DNA of 64,000 bases, from contig NZ_JAAIMM010000006.1 of NCBI RefSeq assembly GCF_013300725.1, forward strand, positions 1 to 64,000. The letters run 5' to 3'. Every line of letters begins with the position of its first letter. Positions within the stretch are counted from its first letter, which is position 1. The stretch is from Allocoprococcus comes. GTDB taxonomy: Bacteria; Bacillota; Clostridia; Lachnospirales; Lachnospiraceae. Positions 1 to 7,332 of the stretch are shown here, in pieces. The position numbers and the translations under genes are program-made. The notes under the pieces are model-generated. The model had not been told where the DNA came from. It searched no databases and saw nothing but the letters and a program-made list of their open reading frames with translations.

Positions 1-271
1 ATCCTTCTCGCTTTCCGGCGATAGAGAATGCCTGGCAAGGAAATCCTGCACAGAGTAAATCAAAATCTGGCATTCGTTCTGGTTCGATTGTTCTTGCGTC
101 ATTACAATACCACTCCCCTTCCGTATCAAACAGCAATCGGTAGTTCTTATCCGCATAAGTATCCACCTCGCAATGTCCGACACAGACAAAGTTTCCTGCC
201 CGTCTTAAGCCTTCACGAAATCCCCCGATTCCGCTAAAGAGATCAAAAAATTGAATGGTTGCGGCTATCAA
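1..271 (-). CDS. DNA (cytosine-5-)-methyltransferase, N-terminal part (cut by window edge)
   Basis: The minus-strand translation gives the opening of a C5 cytosine methyltransferase. Motif I (FFDLFSGIGGFREGL, SAM binding) is followed by the catalytic Pro-Cys motif (AGFPCQAFSIAG). The enzyme methylates C5 of cytosine at a specific DNA site; the target-recognition part lies outside the window. The start is unclear. No ATG lies in frame between the preceding gene and motif I. Candidates are TTG at 271, which touches the AGGAGG ribosome site and is too close, and ATT at 256, 15 nt from that site. In related proteins a Met usually stands just before TIQFFDLF, where this copy has GCA. It follows the acidic RHH-like gene in the same direction and probably belongs to a mobile element. 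Confidence 0.85.
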   Translation of the reverse strand, partial: MIAATIQFFDLFSGIGGFREGLRRAGNFVCVGHCEVDTYADKNYRLLFDTEGEWYCNDARTIEPERMPDFDLLCAGFPCQAFSIAGKREG

Positions 272-341
272 CCTCCTTTTTGCTGATAAAAACAGGCGGC
301 ATGATCTCTCATACCGCCCTTCGTTATTCTGTATCAATTGG

Positions 342-893
342 TTACCATTCTGTTGGTTCTTCTGCTTTAGATTCTTCCGGATCAGTCTCTCCTTCTGGTT
401 CAGTTTCCTCTTCCGGTTCACTTTCCCCTTCTGGTTTGTTTTCCTCTTTCGGTTCACTTTCTCCATCCGGTTCGGCTTCCTCTTCTGGTTCACTTTCCCT
501 TTCCGGCTCAGTTCTTTCTTCCGGTTGAGTTTCTTCTGTTCCCAATTCTCCAGTTGTCTGTTCGGATTCTTCAGGCTGCTCTTTGCTTTGCCATTCGACC
601 TCTACCTTTTCCAGTGCTTCTTCTATAATCTGAATTAAGAAGTCTTTCTGTTTCATGTGTTTCTTTCCGATGACTACTTTTAATCTCTGGAATAATTCCT
701 CTGATACCTGTACTGCTACTGTTCTTACTGCTCCCATGCTTATTTCTCCTTTTCCTTCCACTCTGTTGAAATGTTCTTCAATGACCTGTTGTAAAAATTT
801 TTGTGTGCTGCTTTCTGTGAGTTCAATCTCTTCTCTTACTTTCTCATGTAAGTCCATCGGGATCTTTCCGCAGATATTTTTCATCTCTGCCAT
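342..893 (-). CDS. RHH-like protein with Glu/Pro-rich acidic tail, mobile-element cargo
   Basis: This encodes about 183 residues from the ATG at 893, which has AGGAG 7 nt upstream; an ATG at 935 without a good site is less likely. The first 110 residues contain two segments (IPMDLHEKVREEIE and VSEELFQRLKVVIG) that each look like a strand plus helices of a ribbon-helix-helix unit, so it may bind DNA as a tandem fold. The remaining ~70 residues are a low-complexity tail of E-P-E/G-E-S-E-P repeats, strongly negative and probably disordered. It lies between the ParR-like gene and the methyltransferase on the same strand, so a role in element maintenance is plausible. No family was recognised with certainty. 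Confidence 0.7.
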   Translation of the reverse strand: MAEMKNICGKIPMDLHEKVREEIELTESSTQKFLQQVIEEHFNRVEGKGEISMGAVRTVAVQVSEELFQRLKVVIGKKHMKQKDFLIQIIEEALEKVEVEWQSKEQPEESEQTTGELGTEETQPEERTEPERESEPEEEAEPDGESEPKEENKPEGESEPEEETEPEGETDPEESKAEEPTEW

Positions 894-1047
894 AACCTTT
901 CTCCTTTCACTTTTGCTACACACAACATACTCCAAAGCCGCATGGAAAGCTATTCACAATACCCACCAAAGATATCGATGCATTTCTTGCCTTACCCCTA
1001 GCAGATCCAACAATGTATGTATCGTGCAATCATAGGCCTCACCCCCT

Positions 1048-1338
1048 TTACAAATTTTCCATTTGAGATAGAAAATCCATCATCTGATCTGGTATTTCTT
1101 CCGATGATAGTTTCGTTGTCGATTGTTCCGTAGTGCCACATATTCCTAATTCCCGAACACTTTCTTTTATCGTCTTTTGAATGACTTCTTCCATCCATTT
1201 CCGATCCTCTTTTTCCAGAATTGCCTGAACCAGATACTGGCTTTTCTGCCCTTCTGGAACACTTTGAAATTTCTCCCATGCCCTCTGGTGTTCTGGATTT
1301 TTCAGGTTCGGGCGGAACGAATATACCGGGCGTGTCAT
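1048..1338 (-). CDS. ParR-like segregation adaptor
   Basis: About 96 residues. The ATG at 1338 overlaps the ParM stop codon (ATGA), which implies translational coupling; a GTG at 1347 is an alternative. The N-terminal pattern (YSFRPNLKNPEHQRAWE, then GQKSQYLVQAIL) fits the RHH-type DNA-binding adaptor of type II (ParM) partition systems, which bridges a centromere-like DNA site to the actin-like filament. The C-terminal half is acidic and poorly conserved, as in that family. The call rests mainly on position beside ParM plus the weak pattern, so the exact family is inferred. Confidence 0.65.
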   Translation of the reverse strand: MTRPVYSFRPNLKNPEHQRAWEKFQSVPEGQKSQYLVQAILEKEDRKWMEEVIQKTIKESVRELGICGTTEQSTTKLSSEEIPDQMMDFLSQMENL

Positions 1339-2246
1339 CTCGTCCACATCTGCTCTACAATCCGTTCATACCCTGTTGCGTTGGCATGGACGTCCTCTAT
1401 AAAAACGGGGCGGCAAATCGCGTCCTGTGCGGTCACGTGGCGTTTTAAAATTGCGGAGCCTCCCCCCATAAATACGGTGGGTACTGCCCGGAGATCAAAC
1501 CCGGATTCTGTCACCGCAGACAGTATTCTTTCTATATATTTCCGTCCGTTTTCCTGTATGATCCGTCTGGCCTCCTCTGCCATACTGCAAGATTCCCTCC
1601 GAAGCACACGCTCAATTTGAGTTTCTGTCACAGACAGTCCGGTATTTCTACGCACTTGTTCTGCTGTCTCATCAATACATCGGATTACTCCAAGTTCCAG
1701 ACTTCTGCACGTTGCTGCATTCGGAACAGCATTGTCCAGCCTCATAAGGTCAACGGTCCAGCCACCAATATCAACAAGCAGAACAGACGGTTCATTCTTC
1801 AGATACTCTGGATGCAGAGCAAGCGCAGAGTATCCCTGTGGGAACAGTTTCACATCTTTTATTGTTATCTCATATAACTCACTTTCATATAAAAATCGCA
1901 CTGGCTGCTCTTTCCGCAACAGATACTCCCTGAATCCCTGTTTCTCTCTTCCAAAACTTGAAAGCGGAAGTCCGACAGCCAGAATTACCTCTGTCTTTCG
2001 TTCCGCTTTCCGATGCTTGATTTCTTCTGCAATGGCTGCCAACGTCAGCAGATAATAATTATCATTTGACGTTTTATTTTTTACCAGCGTCTGTCTTCCC
2101 GTACCGCAGACATAATACTTTCCTTGATATTGCAGAACATTCTGCATGGTATACGGCTCGTAATCATACCCAATAATTCCACTTGGGAAAGACACTTGTC
2201 TTGTTTTAATGGCATAATAGCCATGATCAATTCCTATGATTATCAC
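1335..2246 (-). CDS. parM: ParM/StbA-like actin-fold plasmid segregation ATPase
   Basis: About 303 residues. The GTG at 2246 has AAAGG 8 nt upstream; a GTG at 2252 is also in frame. The start IIIGIDHGYYAIKT matches the phosphate-1 loop of ParM-type actin homologues. LLVDIGGWTVDLMRL is the phosphate-2 motif and VFMGGGSAIL the adenosine motif. Such proteins polymerise with ATP and push DNA copies apart during segregation. The next gene is a ParR-like adaptor, and the upstream 180 bp holds several inverted repeats that could be the centromere-like site. Its presence points to a plasmid or to an integrative element that can replicate. Confidence 0.85.
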   Translation of the reverse strand: MIIIGIDHGYYAIKTRQVSFPSGIIGYDYEPYTMQNVLQYQGKYYVCGTGRQTLVKNKTSNDNYYLLTLAAIAEEIKHRKAERKTEVILAVGLPLSSFGREKQGFREYLLRKEQPVRFLYESELYEITIKDVKLFPQGYSALALHPEYLKNEPSVLLVDIGGWTVDLMRLDNAVPNAATCRSLELGVIRCIDETAEQVRRNTGLSVTETQIERVLRRESCSMAEEARRIIQENGRKYIERILSAVTESGFDLRAVPTVFMGGGSAILKRHVTAQDAICRPVFIEDVHANATGYERIVEQMWTR

Positions 2247-2294
2247 AATCACACCCTTTCATTTTTCTGTTTAACGTAAGGTCAAAAATGCTTT

Positions 2295-2420
2295 CACTGC
2301 TGCAACGGATTGTTGCAAAAGTGCCATTCGTGAACACTTTTCCATGTTCCAGCGTCCCAAAACCTGCGGAAAATCTGGCTTTTTTATACCACTATCGCCA
2401 GAGGAACACTACTGTTCCTT
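2295..2420. promoter_or_regulatory. Inverted-repeat cluster upstream of parM (candidate parC/operator)
   Basis: Three short palindromes sit in the non-coding gap before parM. They are TGCAAC/GTTGCA (2301-2306, 2312-2317), AAAAGTG/CACTTTT (2317-2323, 2335-2341) and AGGAACA/TGTTCCT (2402-2408, 2413-2419). In type II partition systems the centromere-like site and operator lie directly upstream of parM, so the position fits. Binding by the ParR-like protein is inferred. Confidence 0.4.
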
Positions 2421-2429
2421 CGCAGCCGG

Positions 2430-2762
2430 TTATAAAATATCCCTCTCCCGTCGGCGGTCCAGCCTGTCCGGGGGAGGGATATATCGCAAGTTTCCTTTTT
2501 GAACAATCGCCTGTCTTTTTATTTTTATGAGGTGTTTTTCCTGCTTTTGTAAAATGGGAAGATACTCCGGTTCTGTCAGAAACTTTCGTATGTAATTCCC
2601 CTTTTCTCCCAGCTTGTTATCATTTCCTAACAGCTCCATTTCTACCATGTAATGGGTATCTGGATGAAATCTCTTCTCACACAAAATGCTGTCCCCTTTT
2701 ATATAATCAGATTTAGCCGATTCTCTTGCTGCCGCCAAGAGTTCATAAATACTTACTTCCAC
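2430..2762 (-). CDS. Hypothetical protein of the mobile-element module
   Basis: 110 residues from a GTG at 2762, with GGAGG 9 nt upstream. The sequence begins VSIYELLAAARESAKSDYI and is soluble, with mixed charge, an arginine-rich end (RLDRRRERD) and no membrane segment or recognisable catalytic motif. It lies between the acidic 130-residue gene and parM on the same strand. I do not recognise the family. Its position suggests an accessory gene of the element. Confidence 0.6.
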   Translation of the reverse strand: MEVSIYELLAAARESAKSDYIKGDSILCEKRFHPDTHYMVEMELLGNDNKLGEKGNYIRKFLTEPEYLPILQKQEKHLIKIKRQAIVQKGNLRYIPPPDRLDRRRERDIL

Positions 2763-2802
2763 CTCTTATCACCTCCCAAAAGACCAGAAAAAAGCAGACC
2801 TC

Positions 2803-3195
2803 TTAATCGAAGTCTGCTCCTGTCGGATATGGTAATCCTCTTTCTTCATATTTTTTATCGATATAATTTCGAATCCATTCCCTGTATTCTTCCGTTAATG
2901 CCAGTTCCTGAAATTCTAACAACCACTTTTCCCCTTTTGCTTCGTCATCAAGCCATCGATCTTCTATGCACTCCGGCTCATCTAACATTTTCATCATCGC
3001 TTCAAATGGCTCTTTTACATCATCACCAAATTCTTTCCATAAGGCGATTCCATAGTTCTCCAGTTCAAAAAATTCTGTCAGATATGTCAATCGTTCCATA
3101 TCCCCCAATGTCATTCTTTTTTCACCTGACAATAATGCTCGATCTCTTTTGCCACATAGATTTAAAAATTTTCTCTTTTCCATCTCCACATCCAT
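2803..3195 (-). CDS. Hypothetical acidic protein, first gene of the mobile-element operon
   Basis: About 130 residues from the ATG at 3195, with a purine-rich site ~10 nt upstream. A longer reading from 3270 would run through the promoter at 3242-3270, so the shorter start is preferred. It is acidic and rich in Glu, Asp and Trp (for example ELENYGIALWKEFGDD), predicted soluble and helical. No catalytic motif or known domain was recognised. It leads the leftward gene set (two orphans, parM, parR, RHH-like gene, methyltransferase) and faces the divergent XRE regulator. Confidence 0.6.
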   Translation of the reverse strand: MDVEMEKRKFLNLCGKRDRALLSGEKRMTLGDMERLTYLTEFFELENYGIALWKEFGDDVKEPFEAMMKMLDEPECIEDRWLDDEAKGEKWLLEFQELALTEEYREWIRNYIDKKYEERGLPYPTGADFD

Positions 3196-3241
3196 TATAC
3201 TTTTACCTCTTCCTGTTAAAAATAATTCCTTATTACGAAAC

Positions 3242-3270
3242 ATTATAAAATTTAAATTCTTTAGAATCAA
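3242..3270 (-). promoter_or_regulatory. Sigma-A-type promoter of the leftward mobile-element operon
   Basis: On the minus strand a -35 TTGATT (3265-3270) and a -10 TATAAT (3242-3247) are separated by 17 bp. They drive the gene starting at 3195. The divergent XRE gene starts 55 bp away and may regulate this promoter. Confidence 0.6.
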
Positions 3271-3324
3271 TATATATGTTTCTGTATTACGAATCTTTTT
3301 ATTTTATAAGGGGAGTTCATCATT

Positions 3325-3561
3325 ATGCAAAAGATTAGACCAGATATGGATATTGGTAAAAATATCCAAGCAATTCGATATAAAAACAATATGACTCAAG
3401 ACCAAGTAGTTGCAAAATTAAATCTTATGGGTATCTCCATCACCAAAAGTACCTATGCCAAACTGGAAACAAATCGCATGAACATTAAGGCATCTGAATT
3501 AGTTGCACTTGCAAAACTCTTTCATACCGATATCAATGCTTTCTTTTCCGGCTTGCTATAG
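3325..3561 (+). CDS. XRE-family helix-turn-helix regulator
   Basis: 78 residues with an AAGGGGAG site 9 nt before the ATG. It is almost entirely one Cro/CI-type helix-turn-helix domain: IGKNIQAIRYKNNMTQDQVVA, then ITKSTYAKLETNR as the recognition-helix region and ELVALAKLFHTDINAFF as the closing helices. It is divergently transcribed from the leftward operon, the usual arrangement for a repressor controlling an element and itself. No ligand or peptidase domain is present. Confidence 0.8.
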   Translation: MQKIRPDMDIGKNIQAIRYKNNMTQDQVVAKLNLMGISITKSTYAKLETNRMNIKASELVALAKLFHTDINAFFSGLL

Positions 3562-3605
3562 TTCGACATTCCCCGACTCCCTGTGTATATAATAGCATAT
3601 TAAAA

Positions 3606-3655
3606 ATAAGAACCAGTCTATATTCTTATCGGATATAAACCAGTTCTTTTTTCTT
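3606..3655 (+). terminator. Probable terminator after the XRE gene
   Basis: AAGAAC and TATAT pair imperfectly with ATATA and GTTCTT, and the hairpin is followed on the plus strand by TTTTTTCTT. It lies 50 bp after the XRE stop codon. Confidence 0.5.
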
Positions 3656-3662
3656 ATCAAAT

Positions 3663-3710
3663 AATATAAAAGTGACAGGGAATTCAGATTCTTATCTTCT
3701 GTCACTCATG
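3663..3710 (-). terminator. Hairpin after the flavodoxin remnant
   Basis: AGTGACAG and CTGTCACT form an inverted repeat with a ~20-nt loop. On the minus strand it is followed by TTTT. It lies just after the stop of the broken flavodoxin reading frame and probably ended that transcript. Confidence 0.45.
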
Positions 3711-3721
3711 TAATTATTATT

Positions 3722-4141
3722 CTATTTTAAATTTAATGAATTTACCCATTCTTGAATTTCTTTTTCAATGTTATTTTCTATATAAACGTCATACACATTT
3801 TTCCACATTATCTGTGTATACTGTTATTTTCAACCCCATAATTATAACTTGGTACACGCTATACACTACTATAAACTGTACTCCATTTTAGGGAATCCTA
3901 AAAGAATCTCGTCATAAGAACTCATATCCATCTCTTTTTTCATAATCTCCGGTCTGTATTTCTTATCACTCATTTCCACACTGCTGCGGGATTTTTTATC
4001 CATCCAATTCAGATCAGTTTTTGTATATGGAACTTTCGGTTCAATCTCAAATAAATCAGCTTTTACTTCCTCTGCAATCATCTCTGCTACTTTTTTTGTT
4101 GTTCCGCTTGCGCTGAAAAATGCAACTAATTTTTTACTCAT
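3722..4141 (-). pseudogene. Flavodoxin, internally deleted
   Basis: The N-terminal 85 residues from the ATG at 4141 match a short-chain flavodoxin of the FMN-binding, electron-carrier type: KKLVAFFSASGTTKKVAEMI is the phosphate-binding loop, followed by DEILLGFP. The frame then runs into a stop at 3869 instead of the expected Trp/Tyr loop. Further along the same strand (stop at 3722) a short piece, NIEKEIQEWVNSLNLK, matches the flavodoxin C-terminal helix in another frame. The middle third, which includes FMN-contact residues, is missing, so it cannot be a working flavodoxin. It lies in a run of damaged redox genes. Confidence 0.75.
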
Positions 4142-4177
4142 AATAAAAAGCCCCTTTCTTTGCGAATTTCTCGCATA

Positions 4178-4221
4178 AAAATAGATGTATAAGATTTGAT
4201 TTTCTCTTATACATCTATTTT
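4178..4221. terminator. 17-bp perfect inverted repeat between LysR and flavodoxin remnants
   Basis: Perfect arms AAAATAGATGTATAAGA (4178-4194) and its complement (4205-4221) enclose a 10-nt loop. On the minus strand the stem is followed by TTTTT, so it can act as a terminator. A second small palindrome (TGCGA/TCGCA, about 4162-4176) follows before the flavodoxin ribosome site, so an operator role is also possible. Confidence 0.5.
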
Positions 4222-4267
4222 ATACCCAATTATTTTATTATGTCTAATGCTTATATTGAATTCTCTT

Positions 4268-4486
4268 CTATGCCTGAAAAGCATTTATTTCTTCTATCAT
4301 TTTACTGACTGCCAGAGAATATGGAATATTTCGTCTCCAGGCAATCACAGTACTTGTCGTGATTTCAGGAGAAATTCTTCGCTGTACAAGAATATCCTCT
4401 CGCCAATATTTTGCAGCACCTTCGATGGATACCGGATACCCCAGTCCATTTGCTGCCATAACTCCGGCATTGGGTACTCTTTTCAA
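4268..4486 (-). pseudogene. LysR-type regulator, C-terminal fragment
   Basis: About 72 residues resemble the last part of a LysR substrate-binding domain (VMAANGLGYPVSIEGAAKYW, then RRISPEITTSTVIAWR and a closing helix). The HTH domain and most of the effector domain are absent. The fragment begins directly after the stop of the flavodoxin-fold oxidoreductase, with no ribosome site, so it is a deletion product. LysR genes usually face the gene they control. Here the fragment is co-oriented, which implies a rearrangement. Confidence 0.7.
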
Positions 4487-4488
4487 AC

Positions 4489-5031
4489 TTATAATTTTTT
4501 TCCAAGTTCATATGCTTTCTTCATTACATCTACATGGCTTGCAGCTGTATTTGCATCATTAATCCCACCGCCACCGATCATGCCTTTCAAGGAAGCCTTT
4601 TCAAAACAGTCTACCCAGCCTTGCAGACCATTATAGGCTTTTTCAAATGCACTTTCATCATTTTCAGCGGCAGTTGCAATCATATAAATATCTCTGAATG
4701 AATAATCTGTCGAATATAAAGGATTCAATCTATCAAGAAGTGTTTTCATCTGACCGCACATCTCATAGTAATAAATTGGTGTTGCATAGACAATGACCTC
4801 CGCATCCTTTACCTTTGCCATAATATCAGCAACATCATCCTTCAGTACACACATCCCAGTCTTCTGGCAGGAAAGACAACCGATACAATATTTTATATCT
4901 TTTCCTTTCAAAGAAAGAAGTTCCACATCATGCCCGGCTTCTTTTGCTCCCTTTGCACACTCTTTTGCGAGTATATCAGAATTGCTTCCTCCTCGAAGAC
5001 TTGTCGATATGATCAATACTTTTTTTGCCAT
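4489..5031 (-). CDS. Flavodoxin-fold NAD(P)H-dependent FMN oxidoreductase
   Basis: 180 residues from the ATG at 5031, with AAGGAG upstream. The N-terminus KKVLIISTSLRGGSNSDILA is the FMN-phosphate loop of the NADPH-dependent FMN reductase/multimeric flavodoxin family. ATPIYYYEMCGQMKTLLDR is the second FMN-contact segment. A four-cysteine insert (YCIGCLSCQKTGMC, about residues 48-61) is typical of the clostridial subfamily often annotated as iron-sulfur flavoprotein, though the spacing does not prove a cluster. It probably reduces flavin or quinone-like substrates in the cytoplasm. It looks intact but is flanked on both sides by gene fragments. Confidence 0.8.
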   Translation of the reverse strand: MAKKVLIISTSLRGGSNSDILAKECAKGAKEAGHDVELLSLKGKDIKYCIGCLSCQKTGMCVLKDDVADIMAKVKDAEVIVYATPIYYYEMCGQMKTLLDRLNPLYSTDYSFRDIYMIATAAENDESAFEKAYNGLQGWVDCFEKASLKGMIGGGGINDANTAASHVDVMKKAYELGKKL

Positions 5032-5033
5032 GA

Positions 5034-5186
5034 TTAAATTTCTCCTTTTGTATGATATTTGTTATTCAGCTCCATTGTTATTTTTAATGCTCTTTGAGAC
5101 AACTCGTGCATAACCAGATGCTCTTCACTTCCACCATCTACAGTATATCCGGGCTTTATATTACTCAAATATTCCTCACATGTCAT
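5034..5186 (-). pseudogene. Sugar O-acetyltransferase (Maa/LacA-like), N-terminal remnant
   Basis: A 50-codon frame whose ATG at 5186 lies just after the stop of the hydrolase gene. Its end (RALKITMELNNKYHT) matches the N-terminal Mac region of maltose/galactoside O-acetyltransferases. The left-handed beta-helix with the catalytic His is missing, and the frame ends at the ribosome site of the oxidoreductase gene. Either a deletion removed about 150 codons or it survives only as a coupling frame between its neighbours. Confidence 0.6.
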
Positions 5187-5188
5187 GA

Positions 5189-6187
5189 CTAACCAACCCC
5201 ATTTTCTTCAAAAAATTTCTGGATTTTATCAAATGGAATTACATCCAGATTATCGTAAAGATCTGTATGAACAGCCCCTGGAATTGTTAGCAGTTCTTTA
5301 TTGGATGTGTACTTGCTGTCCTTGATCATATTCTCATAAGCATCTTTTCCAAAATAATAGCTGTGCGCTTTTTCTCCGTGAACGATAAGAACTGCATTTC
5401 TGATTTCATTACTGTACTTTAATATTGGCTGATTCATAAATGACATACATCCAATACTGTTCCAGCCATCATTGGAATTCAGGCTCCTTTTATGATAACA
5501 TCTGCCTTTATAATACTCACTGTAATCTTTAACGAAGAAAGGCGCATCTTCCGGAACCGGAAGAGGAACACAACCACCGCCTCTGGAATATTCGCCTTTA
5601 CGGTATTCTTGTGTTCTAAGGGTATTCAGCGACTGTTTCTTCGCATAACGTGCTTCTTCACTGTCCTCAGAATCAAAGTACCCATTCGCATTTACCCTTG
5701 TCATATCATACATAGTAGATGCAACAGTTACCTTTATTCTTGTATCCAATGCAGCTGCGTTAAGTGCCATTCCACCCCATCCACAGATTCCAATGATTCC
5801 TATTTTATCCCGATCCACATCTTCTCGAACAGAAAGGAAATCTACAGCAGCCATAAAATCTTCTGTATTAATATCCGGTGAAGCCATGTATCTTGGATTG
5901 CCTCCACTTTCCCCCGTAAAAGAAGGATCAAATGCAATGGTAAGATATCCTTTTTCAGTCATCGTCTGCGCATATAATCCGGAACACTGTTCTTTGACTG
6001 CGCCAAATGGTCCACTTACGGCAATCGCAGGATATTTCCCAGATGTATTTTTCGGCTTATACAGATCTGCAGCAAGTGTGATTCCATAACGATTTACAAA
6101 TGTTACTTTCTGATGATCTACTTTTTCACTCTGTGGAAAAGTTTTATCCCATTCAGATACCAGCTTTAATTCTTCTGTTTTTAACAT
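5189..6187 (-). CDS. Alpha/beta hydrolase (dienelactone hydrolase-like)
   Basis: About 332 residues from the ATG at 6187, with GGAAGG 9 nt upstream. Upstream in-frame Met codons run into the promoter and are rejected. Features of the fold include AVSGPFGAVKEQ (oxyanion region), the nucleophile elbow GICGWGG, where Cys stands in place of Ser as in dienelactone hydrolases, and a late His in PGAVHTDLYD. It resembles the YcjY-like cytoplasmic hydrolases often found beside MerR or LysR regulators and flavodoxin-type reductases. The substrate is unknown. Its promoter has the 19-bp spacer and palindrome expected for control by the divergent MerR gene. Confidence 0.8.
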   Translation of the reverse strand: MLKTEELKLVSEWDKTFPQSEKVDHQKVTFVNRYGITLAADLYKPKNTSGKYPAIAVSGPFGAVKEQCSGLYAQTMTEKGYLTIAFDPSFTGESGGNPRYMASPDINTEDFMAAVDFLSVREDVDRDKIGIIGICGWGGMALNAAALDTRIKVTVASTMYDMTRVNANGYFDSEDSEEARYAKKQSLNTLRTQEYRKGEYSRGGGCVPLPVPEDAPFFVKDYSEYYKGRCYHKRSLNSNDGWNSIGCMSFMNQPILKYSNEIRNAVLIVHGEKAHSYYFGKDAYENMIKDSKYTSNKELLTIPGAVHTDLYDNLDVIPFDKIQKFFEENGVG

Positions 6188-6251
6188 ATTTATCATCCTT
6201 CCATATGCAAAATTTCTTGTAAATACACTAACAATAGTATATGATATAAAT

Positions 6252-6282
6252 ATCATATAACCTGAAGTTAACTTTAGGTCAA
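6252..6282 (-). promoter_or_regulatory. MerR-type operator-promoter for the hydrolase gene
   Basis: On the minus strand a -35 TTGACC (6277-6282) and a -10 TATGAT (6252-6257) are separated by 19 bp rather than 17. The spacer holds a near-perfect palindrome, ACCTGAAGTT/AACTTTAGGT (6260-6279). An over-long spacer filled by a dyad is the classic MerR-family arrangement, in which the bound activator twists the DNA to realign the two boxes. Confidence 0.85.
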
Positions 6283-6306
6283 GCACTTTTTGAAAGAAGG
6301 TTTATT

Positions 6307-6744
6307 ATGTATACAATCGGTCAGGTCTCTGCAATGTTTGGTATTCCTGTTTCTACCTTAAGATATTATGACAAGGAAGGCTTTTTCCCTAATCTGGAAC
6401 GTAAGGGAAACATCCGTTATTTCAGCGATAATGAACTGGAAGCTCTTCGTATTATTGAATGTCTGAAGAAATCCGGTCTTGAGATCAAAGATATAAAGCA
6501 ATTTTTCATCTGGGTATCTGAAGGCAGCTCCAGCTATGAAAAAAGGAAAGAATTATTTGAATCCAGAAAATCAGCTGTTGAAACTGAAATCCGGGAACTT
6601 CAAAAAACTCTTTCCCTCTTAAAATTTAAGTGCTGGTATTATGAAACAGCAATGAAAGATGGTAACGAAGATACTATAAATGCCATGTTGCCTGACAAAC
6701 TTCCAGAAAATATACAGAAACTGTATGACAAAGGACATGAGTGA
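6307..6744 (+). CDS. MerR-family transcriptional regulator
   Basis: 145 residues, AGAAGG before the ATG. The N-terminus YTIGQVSAMFGIPVSTLRYY is the winged helix-turn-helix of MerR, followed by the wing (GFFPNLERKGNIRYFSD). The dimerising coiled coil covers roughly residues 80-115. There is a single Cys in the effector region (KFKCWYYETA) and no paired metal-binding cysteines, so it resembles the organic-stress or aldehyde-responsive MerR group rather than metal sensors. It is divergent from the hydrolase, whose promoter carries a matching operator, so autoregulation plus activation of the leftward genes is likely. Confidence 0.85.
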   Translation: MYTIGQVSAMFGIPVSTLRYYDKEGFFPNLERKGNIRYFSDNELEALRIIECLKKSGLEIKDIKQFFIWVSEGSSSYEKRKELFESRKSAVETEIRELQKTLSLLKFKCWYYETAMKDGNEDTINAMLPDKLPENIQKLYDKGHE

Positions 6745-6774
6745 TTTTTGTTTTCTTCAGCAAACTTGAATTTG

Positions 6775-7305
6775 TCAAAAACAAAGTTCGCAATACTTGC
6801 AGATGTGTTTTCTCCCGTGATATTCTTCTTCCTCGGTTTCGTCCGTCTGCCGCATCCCGTACTTTTCCATCACGCGAAGGCTCGCAGTATTCTCCGCAAA
6901 ATAGCCTGCGGTAATCTTTCGGAATCCCATTTCACGTAACTCTGTAATCACTGCATGCACCGCTTCTGTTGCATACCCACACCCCTGGTAGCGTGGGTGG
7001 ACAACATATCCGATTTCTATCTCATCATCTTCAATTCCACAGTCATTGATAAAGCCAATGATTTTTCCATTCAAATAAATGCCATATTCCAGATGTTTAT
7101 CATCTTCCACCTGGCTGAAAGAGATCAACTTCTGTACCAATTCTTCCAGACAACGCCGAGATTCCATTTTCGGTACCATAAAGGTGTCTGTAACTTCCGG
7201 CATTGTAAGAATGTCCAGCAGTTCATCGGCATCCTGCGCAGAATACGGCTTTAACGTGAGCCGTTCCGTTTGAATCATTGCTTTTTTCTTGATGGGTCTT
7301 GCCAT
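6775..7305 (-). CDS. GNAT acetyltransferase (RimJ/RimL-like)
   Basis: About 176 residues from the ATG at 7305, with GGAGG 8 nt upstream; an earlier GTG at 7320 overlaps that site. It opens with MIQTERLTLKPYSAQDADEL, typical of the ribosomal-protein N-acetyltransferase subgroup. The acetyl-CoA motif A is IEIGYVVHPRYQGCGYATEA. NTASLRVMEKYGM is motif B. It transfers acetyl from acetyl-CoA to an amine; the substrate is unknown. The C-terminal Cys-rich end (CKYCELCF) is unusual. It follows a second GNAT gene by 27 bp on the same strand, so the two may form an operon. Confidence 0.85.
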   Translation of the reverse strand: MARPIKKKAMIQTERLTLKPYSAQDADELLDILTMPEVTDTFMVPKMESRRCLEELVQKLISFSQVEDDKHLEYGIYLNGKIIGFINDCGIEDDEIEIGYVVHPRYQGCGYATEAVHAVITELREMGFRKITAGYFAENTASLRVMEKYGMRQTDETEEEEYHGRKHICKYCELCF

Positions 7306-7332
7306 GTGCATATCCTCCACAACTTTTGATTG

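Noticed and set aside
998-1279. Minus-strand frame of 93 codons
   Set aside because: It overlaps the ParR-like gene in another frame, has no good start and reads as random sequence rich in Ser and Arg. A small 11-codon end (MIARYIHCWIC) has a ribosome site but is too short to call.
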